A DNA stretch of 64,000 nt from Microtetraspora sp. NBRC 13810 (lineage in GTDB: Bacteria; Actinomycetota; Actinomycetes; Streptosporangiales; Streptosporangiaceae), in NCBI RefSeq assembly GCF_030268685.1, contig NZ_BSRQ01000017.1, forward strand, positions 1 through 64,000, written 5' to 3'. Shown piece by piece: positions 36,097-45,407 of the stretch (positions are counted from its first letter, which is position 1; every line of letters starts with the position of its first letter). The position numbers and the translations under genes are program-made. The notes beneath the pieces were generated by a model that was not told where the DNA came from, did no database searches, and worked only from the letters and a program-made list of their open reading frames with translations.

Positions 36097-36458
36097 GCGG
36101 TGGTGGTGGCGAGGCCGGGCGTGTGGGCTTCACCGAGGGTGCGGCCGAGTTGCTGAGGCGGCTCACCGCGCAGTACGGGCCGCTGATGTTCCACCAGTCC
36201 GGCGGATGCTGCGACGGCAGCTCTCCGATGTGCTACCCGGCCGGCGAGTTCCGCACCGGCAACTCCGACGTGCACCTGGCCGACCTCACCGTGGACGGCA
36301 TCGACCGCCCGATCCCGGTGTGGATGTCCACGGCGCAGTTCGAGTACTGGAAACACACCCACCTCACCATCGACGTGGTCCCCGGCCGCGGCAGCGGCTT
36401 CTCCCTGGAGGCCCCAGAAGGCGTCCGCTTCCTCATCCGCTCCCGCCTCCTCACCTGA
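36084..36458 (+). CDS. DUF779 family protein
   Basis: The protein has about 124 residues and the cysteine-rich DUF779 signature: LMFHQSGGCCDGSSPMCYP near residues 35-53, then WMSTAQFEYWKHTHLTIDV and the closing LEAPEGVRFLIRSRLL. DUF779 genes almost always follow ExaC/AcoD-type aldehyde dehydrogenases, as here. A metal-binding or accessory role is suspected but unproven. The N-terminus is uncertain because of upstream tandem repeats; the ATG at 36084 (with GGTGAGG upstream) is the best guess. Confidence 0.88.
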   Translation: MAGRGGGGGEAGRVGFTEGAAELLRRLTAQYGPLMFHQSGGCCDGSSPMCYPAGEFRTGNSDVHLADLTVDGIDRPIPVWMSTAQFEYWKHTHLTIDVVPGRGSGFSLEAPEGVRFLIRSRLLT

Positions 36459-36832
36459 TCCCCAATCACACCCCCCACCACCCCTTCAACGACCCGCCCC
36501 CACCCGTCCCTGCCGCCCCACCGAGACGCCCCCACCGAGACGCCCCCCACCGACGGGTACACGTTCTCCCCATCAGAGATGATCATGTTGCTCTTGCGGT
36601 CCACGAGGTGGATGTAGCCGTCGGCGTCGCGGCGGGCCACGTCGCCGACCGTGCAGTAAGCCCCGAGGAACGCCTCCCGCGTCCGGTCCGGCAGGTTCCA
36701 GTAGCCGTCGAACGTGTGCGCGTTGCGCGAGTACAGCTCGCCCGGCACTCGTCAACGTCGTCACCGACTGGCGGGCCAGGGCCACCACCGCGGCCTTCAC
36801 CGAATACGTCACCTGACACCCGGCCGTGGCGC
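36459..36832. other. Spacer with acyl-CoA synthetase remnant
   Basis: No intact gene lies between the DUF779 gene and the alpha/beta hydrolase. The stretch contains a C-rich tract at 36470-36550 and a short reading-frame relic of an AMP-binding enzyme at 36550-36745. I recognise nothing in 36746-36832. Confidence 0.65.
36550..36745 (-). pseudogene. Fragment of an AMP-binding acyl-CoA synthetase
   Basis: The minus strand encodes GELYSRNAHTFDGYWNLP, then a VGDVARRDADGYIHLVDRK hinge segment and MIISDGENVYPS, which is the conserved C-terminal A8-region of fatty-acid/aryl acyl-CoA synthetases. Both sides of this ~65-residue block are unrelated, so at least 85% of the enzyme is missing. It is a deletion relic without expected function. 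Confidence 0.85.
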
Positions 36833-37675
36833 TCACAGCCCTTCCGCGATGGCGTCCCCCGTCTCCTTGGCGGTCAGGTACGGGCGGATGTCGTGCGCGT
36901 GTGACCCGTTGTGCACGAGCAGGTCCCTGAGATCGCCTCCGAAGACCGGTTCCAGCCGTTTGGCCAGCGCGACGACGTCTCCCCGGTCCGCGATGTTGGT
37001 CCACCTGGTCACGGCGGCGGGCCACGATCCCCGGTCCAGCGCCGGGCGCGGGTCCAGCCGGTCGAAGACGAGGCCGCGGACACCGAGCGGCGACCCCAGC
37101 GTCACGAGCGTGACGTCACGGGCGGCGGGGCTCTCGTGCAGCGCCTCGTAGGCGACCACGGAACCCAGGGAATGCGCCACCACGACCCGGGTCCGGTCGC
37201 CGATCTCGTCGGTCACCCGGGCCCGGGCCCGGGCGCGGATCTCCGGATCGGTGAGGTAGAGGCGGGCCTGGCGGGCGCTGAAGACGAGCAGGTGTTCGGC
37301 GAGCCCGGCGAAGAACGCGGAGTGGCTGAGCGCGTTGAGGGCCCGCTGGACGACGTTCGGGGCGCGCATCCGGGTGCGGTCGCCGGGTCCGGGCACGGCG
37401 GGTTCGAGCGCCGCCGCCGCCTCCCACCAGCCGAGCAGGAAGTCGCGTTCGTCGCCGGTCACGTCCGAGGCGTCGAGGAGCGGCGCCCCGACGGCCCTGG
37501 TGCCGGGCTTGCGGAACAGGTCGCCGTAGAAGGCCATGGCCACCTCGTCGCGGGCGACCGTCTCGTGCCCGGCCCGGGCCAGCCCGTCCACCAGGGCCGG
37601 ATACCAGCTCTCCAGCAGGGAGTGGGCGCCCCGGACCTGCTGGGCGATGCCGTGCACCAGAACGACCCTGCTCAC
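36833..37675 (-). CDS. Alpha/beta hydrolase coupled to the caspase-WD40 gene
   Basis: The 280-residue serine hydrolase opens with VVLVHGIAQQVRG (oxyanion-hole strand and HG). The nucleophile elbow AHSLGS lies in VVVAHSLGSVVAYEAL near residue 168. A candidate Asp (NIADRGDVV) and His (NGSHAHDIRPY) follow at the right spacing. It resembles lipase/PGAP1-like hydrolases. Its ATG overlaps the stop of the upstream 1742-residue caspase/NTPase/WD40 gene by 4 bp, so the two are translationally coupled. This pairing suggests it is an effector or processing partner of the sensor protein. Membrane lipid is a possible target, but that is conjecture. Confidence 0.85.
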   Translation of the reverse strand: MSRVVLVHGIAQQVRGAHSLLESWYPALVDGLARAGHETVARDEVAMAFYGDLFRKPGTRAVGAPLLDASDVTGDERDFLLGWWEAAAALEPAVPGPGDRTRMRAPNVVQRALNALSHSAFFAGLAEHLLVFSARQARLYLTDPEIRARARARVTDEIGDRTRVVVAHSLGSVVAYEALHESPAARDVTLVTLGSPLGVRGLVFDRLDPRPALDRGSWPAAVTRWTNIADRGDVVALAKRLEPVFGGDLRDLLVHNGSHAHDIRPYLTAKETGDAIAEGL

Positions 37676-40600
37676 AGCGCCTCCTGTCGATTCCCGAGCG
37701 CGGTCACGTCGAGATCCAGCGCCAGCACGCCCATCTGCGTGCCGACGAAGACCCGCCCGTCGGGTTCCATCACCATGTCCCGCACGCTCGCTCCGACGTC
37801 CACCTCGGCCAGGATGCGCCGATCGGCCAGGTCCCAGGCGCGGAGCAGTCCCAGGCTGTCCGCGACGGCCAGGACGGGAATGCCGGAGATCGCCGCGAAC
37901 GACATGGACACGATCAGGCCGTCATGCTGGGTGAACGGGAAGTCGAGACGGGCACGGGTCGCCAGGTCCCAGAGCGCGATCACGCCGTCCGAGTCCCCGC
38001 TGAGCAGCACGTCGCGGCCCGCGACGCGTCCGGCCGCCAGTGCGTGGACGGCGAAGACGTGGCCGGTGAGAGGGGCCCCGGCGGGCTCGCCCGACGGCAA
38101 CTCCCAGAGCCGGACGGTCGCGTCGTCCCCGCCGGACACGACCAGGGGCCGCGCTGCGCTCTCGATCACGGTGAGCGCCTGCACCGTGCCCCGGTGTTCG
38201 CTCATGGCCGGTGCGACGGGGGTCAGGGTCGCCACGTCCCAGGCGTGGATGGTTCCTTCGCCGTCGCCGGTGACCGCGACGGTCCGGCCGCCGACCCGTC
38301 CGCTCCACAGCGTGGTCACCGTCGCGAGATGCTGGGTGAACACTCCTTTTCGCCTGCGTGACGCGAGTTCCCAGATGTGCACGTGCTCATTGCTGATGAA
38401 GATCGCTTTCGGAGACTGATCTGTGGTGAGGGTCACTCGCACGCTCCCGGACGGTGTCAGCGTGTGCGACGCGATCTGGGCGCCGGTATTCGCGTCATGC
38501 GTACGGAGGACGAAGTCGCCGTCCAGGCTCACGACCGCGCGGGACCCTGCCGACCGGCCCACGTCCAGGCTGTTGACTATGGAGGTTCCGCCGCTGAGAG
38601 GTTCTCCGATCGGCTGTGACCGGAAGACGTCCCATATGCGCACCGCATGGGTGGTGGTGATGACGGCGGTCGGTCCGTCCACGGATTCGCCGAAGGCCAC
38701 GCTCTCGACTGCGCCCTGCCCCGCGTCGAAATGCGTACCCCAGCGAGCGCCGGTGTCGAGATCCCAGAAGATCACGGTCTGGTAGTGCGTGATCGCCACG
38801 ACCACGTGGCCGCCGTACTCGCACAGCCAGCCGGAGTACGAAGTCTCGTCGTCGAGATACCCGGCGCCGACCTGGGCACCCGTGGCCACGTCCCGGACCA
38901 CGATCGTGTTGTCCTGCCGCACGGTGATGCCCAGCCCACGGCCCCGGGCGAATCCGATGCCGATCAGGGTGTAGTGCGGCGGCCAGCTCTCCGGTATCAG
39001 CGCGGCCGACTGCTCGGGGGCGGATCGGAGGTCCGGCACCCGCCACAGGTAGGCGCAGTCATGGGATGAGGCGACCAGAATCCGCAGGCCGTCGTGTCCG
39101 TCCTCGGCCACGACGTGCCGCACGTCGCCCAGGTGTCCTTTCATCGCAAGCCCGACCGGCTCGCCGGTGTCGAGGTCCCACAGTCGCGCGGTGCCGTCGT
39201 CACTGCCGCTGACGACGACGTTCAGGTCTCCGATCCGCCCCAGCGTCACCGTGCTGATCATGTTGGTGTGCCCGCGGAGCGGTTCTCCCCGCGCTGTCCC
39301 GGTAGCGGTGTTCCACAGGCGGATCGTGCCGTCCGTGCTTCCCGTCACCGCGATCGGCTGTCCGGCCACCTCGCCGATCGCGACGGCGGTCACGGGTCCG
39401 GTGTGGCCTTCCAGCGGGCGTCCCAGCTCCCGTTGCTCCCGCACATCCCACAGGCGAGCCGTCCAGTCGTCGCTGCCGGTGATGGCCACATACCTGCCGC
39501 CGAGGAGCCCTACTCCGGATGACCGCGCGGCGCCGTTGTGACCGGAAGAGGGACGATCCGCCGTCAGGTCCCAGATGCGCGCCGACCCGTCGTGGCCCGC
39601 GGTGACCGCGATCGGACGGTCGTGCCGGACGTCGAGCGCGGCGGCGGTCAGGCCGCTGCTGTGTCCGGTGAGCCCGTGACCCTGCTGGCGCCTGCTGCGG
39701 AGATCCCACAGTCGAGCATGGAGCTTTCCGCAGGTCATCGCGATGGGCCTGCCGTTGATCACGCCGATGGCGATGGTGTTGATCCCGCGGCTCAACCAGT
39801 CCAGGTGGGCGGCGATGGGTTCGCCGAGTTGCTGGCGGGTGGCCAGGTCCCAGACGTTCACCTGCCCGGCGGCGTCTCCGCTGAGAGCTATCACCCGCCC
39901 GTCCAGGTCGCCGATCGCGACCGCGGTCACCGGCCCGGAGTGGCCGCTCAACGCCTCGGCCACGGGGGCGGCCATGTCGTCGAGATCCCAGACCTGGACC
40001 TGCCGGTCCGTGCCGCCGGTCACGGCGATCGGATGCCCGTCCAGCAGGCCGAGGGCGACGGCGTTGACCGATCCTCGGTGCGAGGTCAGCGGAGAGCCGA
40101 TCTGCTGCCGGGTTTCGAGATCCCACAGCCGTGCCGTACCGTCGGCGCTGCCGGTGAGGGCGACGAACCGGTCGCCGATCTTTCGCATGGCGACGGCGTT
40201 CACGGAGTTGGTGTGCCCGCGCAGGGGCAGGCCGAGTTCGGTGGCCGCGGACAGGTCCCAGACGCGTACGGTGCCGTCGATGTCGGCCGTCAGCGCCACC
40301 GTGTAGTCCAGGAGGTCGCCGACGGTGACGGCCAGGACCGATCGGTGGCCGCTCAGGGGCTTGCCGATCTGCTGCTGCGTGGTCAGGTCCCAGATCCTGG
40401 CGGTGCCGTCCGAGCTCCCGGTGACGGCGACGGCCCGCTCGTCCAGGTCGCCGATCGCGACCGACAGCACTCCGGAGGTGTGCCCCCGCAACTGCCGGTG
40501 CGCGCCCGTGGCCGACCACCACGCCCACCGGGCGGTGACCGGGGGACGCAGGCCGAGCGTGCCCACGCTGTCCGCCAGGTCGTCGGCCCGGCAGCGGCGG

Positions 40601-42900
40601 GCCGACAGTTGCAGCTCCGCGGCCCGCGTCTCCAGCGGGCGCTCCCCGGTGAGCTGGTGGGCGGCCTGTTCGTAGGCGCTGCGGATGCTCTGCGCCCGCG
40701 GGTCCCCGTCGATCGTCGGCAGGGCGCGCAGCATCGCCAGCCGGTCGCAGGCGAGCAGGAAGCCCGGATCGACGATCAGCGTGTCGAGGCGGGCCGCCGC
40801 CGCGGCGTGGGTGGGCAGGTGGCCGCGGATGTAGGGGTGGGCCGCGAACCAGTCCGGCCGTCCCGCCACCCGGGGGACGGCGTCCACGAGCCCGTCCACG
40901 ATCAGGGCGTGGATCTCCTGTTGCCGGCCGGAGCTGACCCGCAGGTGCTCGGCGAGGGACTGGTGGTACAGCCGGTAGACGGACCGCCCGTCGTCCACGA
41001 CTTCGGCGATGTACGCCGAGGCGGCGGTGAGCGTCTCCGCCACGTCGGCCTCGGAACACTCCACGCCGGACAACCGGGTGGCCAGCAGGGTCCAGATGTG
41101 ACCGCGGGGCAGGCCCTGCCCTTCGGCGAAGGCCAGCGGCGTGAGGATCCGGCGCACCCGTGCCTCGTCGGCCTCGAAGCGGGCGAGGAAGTCGTCGAAC
41201 GCCTCGCCGATCTCGCTCGGCAACTGGGCCATCCAGCCCTGCCTGGTCACGTCCACCACGGCCGGCTGCCGCCGGAGCGACCGCGCGGTCATCCTCGCGA
41301 CGAGGAAGACGCCCGCGGCCCGGCGCGCCACCCCCTCGCCCACCTTCCGCGCGAGATCGGGGCGGACGCGGTAGGGGGTGCTGACATCGGGCTCGTCGCT
41401 CGCCAGCAGGACCCTGCGGACGTATCCGGCGACGTCGTCGTCATCGCGGTAGGTCGCGCCGCCCAGGTCGAGCACGGTGATCGCGGCTCCCAGGCTGGGC
41501 ACCAGCTCTCTGCGCGTGCCGATCAGGAGCCGCACCCCGTGGATCTCCGACAGCGGCCGGAGCAGCTCCCTGGCGATCCGCCTGGGCTCTCCCCGCCCGC
41601 CGGAGTCCGCCAGCGTGCCCGATCCGGCCTCGTCCAGCGCGTCGACGACGATGACGACCGGCGGGGCCTCCCGGTCTCGCCTGCTGAACTCCTGGAGCAG
41701 GCTGGCCGGGGAGTCCGTTTCGATGCCCGCCGCCGGTGCGAGCCTGGCGACGATCTCCTCCAGCCGCTTGTGCCGCGCGTGCACGGCCACCGTGACCAGG
41801 TTCTCCGGGACGACGGTGGCCGGATCGACCTCGGTCAGGTCGAGCCTCGTACGGTAGACCGGGTCGGACAGCGCGACGACGCGGCCCAGCACCGCCGATT
41901 TGCCGCACCCCGGCGGACCCGTCACCACGCGTCCCCGGCCGTCGCCCTCCCGCGCGGTCATCCAGGAGACGAGGTCGCGGAGCACCCCGGTCCTGCCGCT
42001 GAAGTACAACCCCTGCTCCGACTCGAACTCCACCCCCCGGGAGCGCGGGCCGAAGTGCTCCAGGACGTCGCGTGCGGCGACCCGGCGCTGGATCTCCAGG
42101 TCGGTGCCCAGGGCGGGCAGGTCCTCGCGGTAGTTGTCGTTCGGCAGGAAGGGCGCCAGGCCGGACACCAGGCCGCTGGCCAGCTCCGCGCGCTGCCCGA
42201 GCCGGTTCGCGGCGAACACGTCGTTGATCGCCTTCAGCAGCTCGGTGAGGTCGAGGTAGCGCTGCCGCTGCCCGGTACGCCCGGCCGCCGACGCCAGCGC
42301 CGAGCGGAACGCCGCGGCGAAGGCCCCGTCGACCGCCTCGTCCTTGCTCCTGGCGGAGGCGAGGAACCACAGGCCGGAGGAGGCGGCGCCGGTGTGCCGG
42401 CGGGCGATCGACTGGAGCGCGGTCATCATGGCGTCGGCGCTGCCGGCTCCGCCCATGCAGCAGTCCAGGATGACGAGCAGGTGCCGGAGCCGGCTTCTGC
42501 CGTCGCACAGGACGCGGACGAGGTCCTCGGTGGGCAGCCCCGTGGTGACGAGATCCTCCGCCCTGGTGTCCCAGCACATCAGGTAGTGGCGGTCGTACGG
42601 ATCGGCGATCCCGTGACCGGCGAAGTAGACGACGACGATGTCGGACTCGTTCAGCCCGACGTCCTCCGCCCAATGGCTCAGGGTCTGTTTCACCTGGGCC
42701 GCCCCGGCGTATTGCCCCAACCCCGGCAACGCCGCCTGGTAGCCCACGTCTTCGAACCGGCTTCGCATGGTGGCCAGGTCGGAGGCGACCCAGCGCAGTT
42801 GATCCTCGTCCGCCAGATGCTGATAACGCCCGGTTCCCCATCCGATGAAGAATCGGCGCCCGTGATCCTGGACCAAGAAGTTCGACCACCTGTCTGACAC
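37672..42900 (-). CDS. Caspase-like protease / STAND NTPase / WD40 protein
   Basis: The protein has 1742 residues. Residues ~10-245 form a caspase-fold peptidase (C14): catalytic His96 in VVVYFAGHG, catalytic Cys148 in LLVILDCCMGG. A P-loop NTPase follows, with Walker A GPPGCGKS at about 327-334 and Walker B VVIVVDALDE near 417. A helical region extends to ~790. About 21 WD40 blades (GH...V.AV....AVTGS.DGTARLWDL) run from ~800 to the end, enough for three seven-bladed propellers. The architecture is a STAND switch: WD40 senses, the NTPase oligomerises, the caspase cuts. Such proteins are seen in multicellular actinobacteria and cyanobacteria in conflict or programmed-death systems. The start is GTG at 42900, with no clear ribosome-binding site. 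Confidence 0.93.
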   Translation of the reverse strand: MSDRWSNFLVQDHGRRFFIGWGTGRYQHLADEDQLRWVASDLATMRSRFEDVGYQAALPGLGQYAGAAQVKQTLSHWAEDVGLNESDIVVVYFAGHGIADPYDRHYLMCWDTRAEDLVTTGLPTEDLVRVLCDGRSRLRHLLVILDCCMGGAGSADAMMTALQSIARRHTGAASSGLWFLASARSKDEAVDGAFAAAFRSALASAAGRTGQRQRYLDLTELLKAINDVFAANRLGQRAELASGLVSGLAPFLPNDNYREDLPALGTDLEIQRRVAARDVLEHFGPRSRGVEFESEQGLYFSGRTGVLRDLVSWMTAREGDGRGRVVTGPPGCGKSAVLGRVVALSDPVYRTRLDLTEVDPATVVPENLVTVAVHARHKRLEEIVARLAPAAGIETDSPASLLQEFSRRDREAPPVVIVVDALDEAGSGTLADSGGRGEPRRIARELLRPLSEIHGVRLLIGTRRELVPSLGAAITVLDLGGATYRDDDDVAGYVRRVLLASDEPDVSTPYRVRPDLARKVGEGVARRAAGVFLVARMTARSLRRQPAVVDVTRQGWMAQLPSEIGEAFDDFLARFEADEARVRRILTPLAFAEGQGLPRGHIWTLLATRLSGVECSEADVAETLTAASAYIAEVVDDGRSVYRLYHQSLAEHLRVSSGRQQEIHALIVDGLVDAVPRVAGRPDWFAAHPYIRGHLPTHAAAAARLDTLIVDPGFLLACDRLAMLRALPTIDGDPRAQSIRSAYEQAAHQLTGERPLETRAAELQLSARRCRADDLADSVGTLGLRPPVTARWAWWSATGAHRQLRGHTSGVLSVAIGDLDERAVAVTGSSDGTARIWDLTTQQQIGKPLSGHRSVLAVTVGDLLDYTVALTADIDGTVRVWDLSAATELGLPLRGHTNSVNAVAMRKIGDRFVALTGSADGTARLWDLETRQQIGSPLTSHRGSVNAVALGLLDGHPIAVTGGTDRQVQVWDLDDMAAPVAEALSGHSGPVTAVAIGDLDGRVIALSGDAAGQVNVWDLATRQQLGEPIAAHLDWLSRGINTIAIGVINGRPIAMTCGKLHARLWDLRSRRQQGHGLTGHSSGLTAAALDVRHDRPIAVTAGHDGSARIWDLTADRPSSGHNGAARSSGVGLLGGRYVAITGSDDWTARLWDVREQRELGRPLEGHTGPVTAVAIGEVAGQPIAVTGSTDGTIRLWNTATGTARGEPLRGHTNMISTVTLGRIGDLNVVVSGSDDGTARLWDLDTGEPVGLAMKGHLGDVRHVVAEDGHDGLRILVASSHDCAYLWRVPDLRSAPEQSAALIPESWPPHYTLIGIGFARGRGLGITVRQDNTIVVRDVATGAQVGAGYLDDETSYSGWLCEYGGHVVVAITHYQTVIFWDLDTGARWGTHFDAGQGAVESVAFGESVDGPTAVITTTHAVRIWDVFRSQPIGEPLSGGTSIVNSLDVGRSAGSRAVVSLDGDFVLRTHDANTGAQIASHTLTPSGSVRVTLTTDQSPKAIFISNEHVHIWELASRRRKGVFTQHLATVTTLWSGRVGGRTVAVTGDGEGTIHAWDVATLTPVAPAMSEHRGTVQALTVIESAARPLVVSGGDDATVRLWELPSGEPAGAPLTGHVFAVHALAAGRVAGRDVLLSGDSDGVIALWDLATRARLDFPFTQHDGLIVSMSFAAISGIPVLAVADSLGLLRAWDLADRRILAEVDVGASVRDMVMEPDGRVFVGTQMGVLALDLDVTALGNRQEAL

Positions 42901-42993
42901 ATGCCGGAAGACGGTACTCAGACAACATAAATCCGATCAACGCGCCTTGTGACGCCATGCCGCGGATTCGTGACTCCCGGCCCGGCGGGGCGG

Positions 42994-43947
42994 CTACGAC
43001 GGGGTGGCGAGGTCGCCGTGGCGGGCGAGCCAGGTGGCGTAGTGGGGGCGGTCGGCGATGGCTTCGCGGTGGGCCTGGGCGGCGAAGGCGGCGAGTTCGG
43101 GGGCGCGGTCGGCGAGCGGGCCGTCGTGGCGCCAGGCCACCAGGTGGCGGAGCCAGAGGGGGGTGCCGGCGAGGGGGCGGACCACGATGCCGGGGCCGTC
43201 CTGCACGGTGGCCTGGCAGGGGGACACGGCGTGGCCGCCGGCGACGAGCTGGCGGATCATCGTCTGCTCGGTCATGGTGTGCGGGACGCGGGGGGAGAAG
43301 CCCGCGTCCTGACAGGCGGAGTAGACGCACTCGGGCCAGCCGACGCCGTCCGGCGGCGAGATCACCCAGTCGTCGTCCGCGAGGTCGGCCAGCCGTACCT
43401 CCTCCTCGGCGGCGAGCGGGTGCGCGCTGCTCATGAGGACGAAGACCGGCTCGGAGGCGACGAGGCGCATGCCGACCGAGGGGACGGCGGGCAGTTCGTT
43501 GCCCGGGTAGTCGACGAGGGTCGCGGCGTCCAGGCGGCGGGAGGCGAGCAGGTCGAGGAGGAGGCGGGGGGAGTACTCGGTGTGCACGGTGATGGACACG
43601 CCGGGGACCTCGAAGAGGCGGCTGAGCAGGCCGGACAGCATGGGGGTGACGTAGCCGCCGATGCGCGCGACATCCGACCGGGCCGCGCCCGTGCCCGCGC
43701 CGGTGACCAGCTCGTCCACGGTGAGCAGGACGGACCGCGCCCTGGTCAGGACGAACTGCCCGAAGGGGGTGGGGGTGACGCCGAGCCGCCCCCGCCGGAA
43801 GAGCTGTCCGCCGAGCGCCCCCTCGACCCGCTGGAGCTGGGCGGTGAGGGCGGGCTGGGACACGCCGACGGAGGTGGCCGCCCGGCTGAGACTTCCGGCG
43901 TCGGCGATGGCGCAGATGACGCGCAGGTGACGGAGCTCAAGCTGCAC
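42994..43947 (-). CDS. LysR-family transcriptional regulator
   Basis: The 317-residue regulator has an N-terminal LysR winged helix (LRVICAIADAGSLSRAATSVGVSQPALTAQLQ split at residues ~7-36) and a substrate-binding domain to the end. GTG at 43947 is the start, with AAGGAGG 8 nt upstream; a longer frame to 44841 is antisense to the peptidase gene and is rejected. It is divergent from the prolyl-aminopeptidase-like gene with a 111-bp shared region that contains an inverted repeat, the usual LysR arrangement for activating the neighbouring gene. Confidence 0.9.
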   Translation of the reverse strand: MQLELRHLRVICAIADAGSLSRAATSVGVSQPALTAQLQRVEGALGGQLFRRGRLGVTPTPFGQFVLTRARSVLLTVDELVTGAGTGAARSDVARIGGYVTPMLSGLLSRLFEVPGVSITVHTEYSPRLLLDLLASRRLDAATLVDYPGNELPAVPSVGMRLVASEPVFVLMSSAHPLAAEEEVRLADLADDDWVISPPDGVGWPECVYSACQDAGFSPRVPHTMTEQTMIRQLVAGGHAVSPCQATVQDGPGIVVRPLAGTPLWLRHLVAWRHDGPLADRAPELAAFAAQAHREAIADRPHYATWLARHGDLATPS

Positions 43948-43969
43948 TCCGGCCCCTCCTTTCACCCCT

Positions 43970-44009
43970 ATAACCCGCGGACTATATCTCTTCAGGATTA
44001 GCGGGATAT
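43970..44009. promoter_or_regulatory. Inverted repeat in the LysR/peptidase promoter region
   Basis: ataacccgc (43970-43978) and gcgggatat (44001-44009) are complementary at 8 of 9 positions and lie between the divergent starts. It is a candidate LysR binding site. Confidence 0.4.
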
Positions 44010-44058
44010 TTCGTGTTTCCCGCAGGGTGGGAGGTTCGACCACAAGAAGAGGAGCCCC

Positions 44059-45306
44059 GTGATCCACCACCACTCCGGATACGTCTTCACCGACCACGTG
44101 ATCAAGGTCCCGCTCGACCACGCGCGCCCGCGTGAGTGGATGATCGAGCTGTTCGCCCGGGAGGTCGTGGCCGTGGACCGGGAGGCGGCGGACCTGCCCT
44201 TCCTGCTCTTCCTCCAGGGCGGCCCCGGCCACTCGGCCCCGCGGGAGCTCCCCGCCTGGCTGGAGCGGGCCACCCGGGAGTACCGCGTGGTGCTGCTCGA
44301 CCAGCGCGGCACCGGGCTCAGCACGCCGGCCACCCGGCAGACCCTGTCCGGCGTCGACGACCAGCCGGACTACCTGCGCCACTTCCGCGCCGACGCCATC
44401 GTGCGCGACGCCGAACTGCTCCGCGCGCACCTCGCCGGCGACCGGCCGTGGAGCGTGCTCGGCCAGAGCTTCGGCGGGTTCTGCGCGCTCGCCTACCTGT
44501 CCTCCGCCCCGGAGGGGCTGCGCGAGGTGATGATCGCCGGTGGGCTGCCGTCGCTGACCGCCTCGCCGTACGAGGTGTACCGGGCGGCCTATCCCCGGGT
44601 GCTGGCCGCCAACGAGCGGTTCTTCGCGCGTTACCCGGGGGACCGGGAGATCGCCGGGAGGGTCGTGGACCGATTGCGCGAGGGCGAGGTGACGCTGCCC
44701 GGCGGCGACCGGCTCACCCCGAGGCGGTTCCAGACGCTGGGCATCACGTTCGGCCAGGAGCGCCGCTTCGACACCCTGCACCACGTGCTGGAGCGGGCGT
44801 TCGTCAGGGACGGCGAGCTGTCCGACGCCTTCCTGCGGCACGTCGACTCACTGGTCTCCTTCGCCGAGTACCCCCTCTACGCGCTGCTGCACGAGGCCAT
44901 CTACTGCCAGGGGGAGGCGTCGGCGTGGGCGGCGCACCGGGCGCTGGACGGCTTCCCGGAGTTCGGCCTGACGCCGGGCGGGCCGGTGCTGTTCACCGGG
45001 GAGATGATCTACCCGTGGCTGTTCGAGGAGGACCCGGCGCTCGCGCCGCTGCGGGCGTGCGCCGAGGAGCTCGCGGCGCACGGGTCCTGGCCGCGGCTGT
45101 ACGATCCCGACCGGCTGGCCCGCAACACCGTGCCGGTCGCGGCGGTGATCTACCACGACGACATGTACGTGGACCGCGAGCACTCCCTGCTGACGGCCGG
45201 TCAGGTGGGCGGCCTGACCACCTGGATCACCGACGAGTACGCCCATGACGGCCTGAGCCAGGGGCCCGCCGTACTGGAGCAGCTCATCACGATGGTGCGC
45301 AGCTGA
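44059..45306 (+). CDS. Alpha/beta hydrolase, proline iminopeptidase-like
   Basis: The 415-residue enzyme is of peptidase family S33. FLLFLQGGPGHSAPRE forms the oxyanion loop (HGGPG-like), LLDQRGTGLS is the conserved strand-turn, and the nucleophile is in VLGQSFGGFCAL near residue 136. The closing YHDDMYVDREHSL places a candidate acid and His. Length and order match actinobacterial prolyl aminopeptidases that clip N-terminal Pro from peptides. There is no signal peptide, so it is likely intracellular. It starts with GTG after GAGGAG and is divergent from a LysR regulator. Confidence 0.88.
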   Translation: MIHHHSGYVFTDHVIKVPLDHARPREWMIELFAREVVAVDREAADLPFLLFLQGGPGHSAPRELPAWLERATREYRVVLLDQRGTGLSTPATRQTLSGVDDQPDYLRHFRADAIVRDAELLRAHLAGDRPWSVLGQSFGGFCALAYLSSAPEGLREVMIAGGLPSLTASPYEVYRAAYPRVLAANERFFARYPGDREIAGRVVDRLREGEVTLPGGDRLTPRRFQTLGITFGQERRFDTLHHVLERAFVRDGELSDAFLRHVDSLVSFAEYPLYALLHEAIYCQGEASAWAAHRALDGFPEFGLTPGGPVLFTGEMIYPWLFEEDPALAPLRACAEELAAHGSWPRLYDPDRLARNTVPVAAVIYHDDMYVDREHSLLTAGQVGGLTTWITDEYAHDGLSQGPAVLEQLITMVRS

Positions 45307-45407
45307 TCCATAAAGCCGGAGTTATGCCCATATGGGATGTGCGCTGAGCGGGTGCCGCCCCCGATAGTGCAGGCACGCCCTCGACATGTCTTCCGGAGGT
45401 CCCCCCT

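Noticed and set aside
39538-42897. Plus-strand frame of over 1100 codons opposite the caspase/WD40 gene
   Set aside because: It mirrors the coding strand of a protein with obvious motifs, has no ribosome-binding site and has a biased composition.
42994-44841. 615-codon frame extending the LysR gene
   Set aside because: The extension is antisense to the peptidase gene, and a GTG with a strong ribosome-binding site at 43947 gives a normal LysR length.
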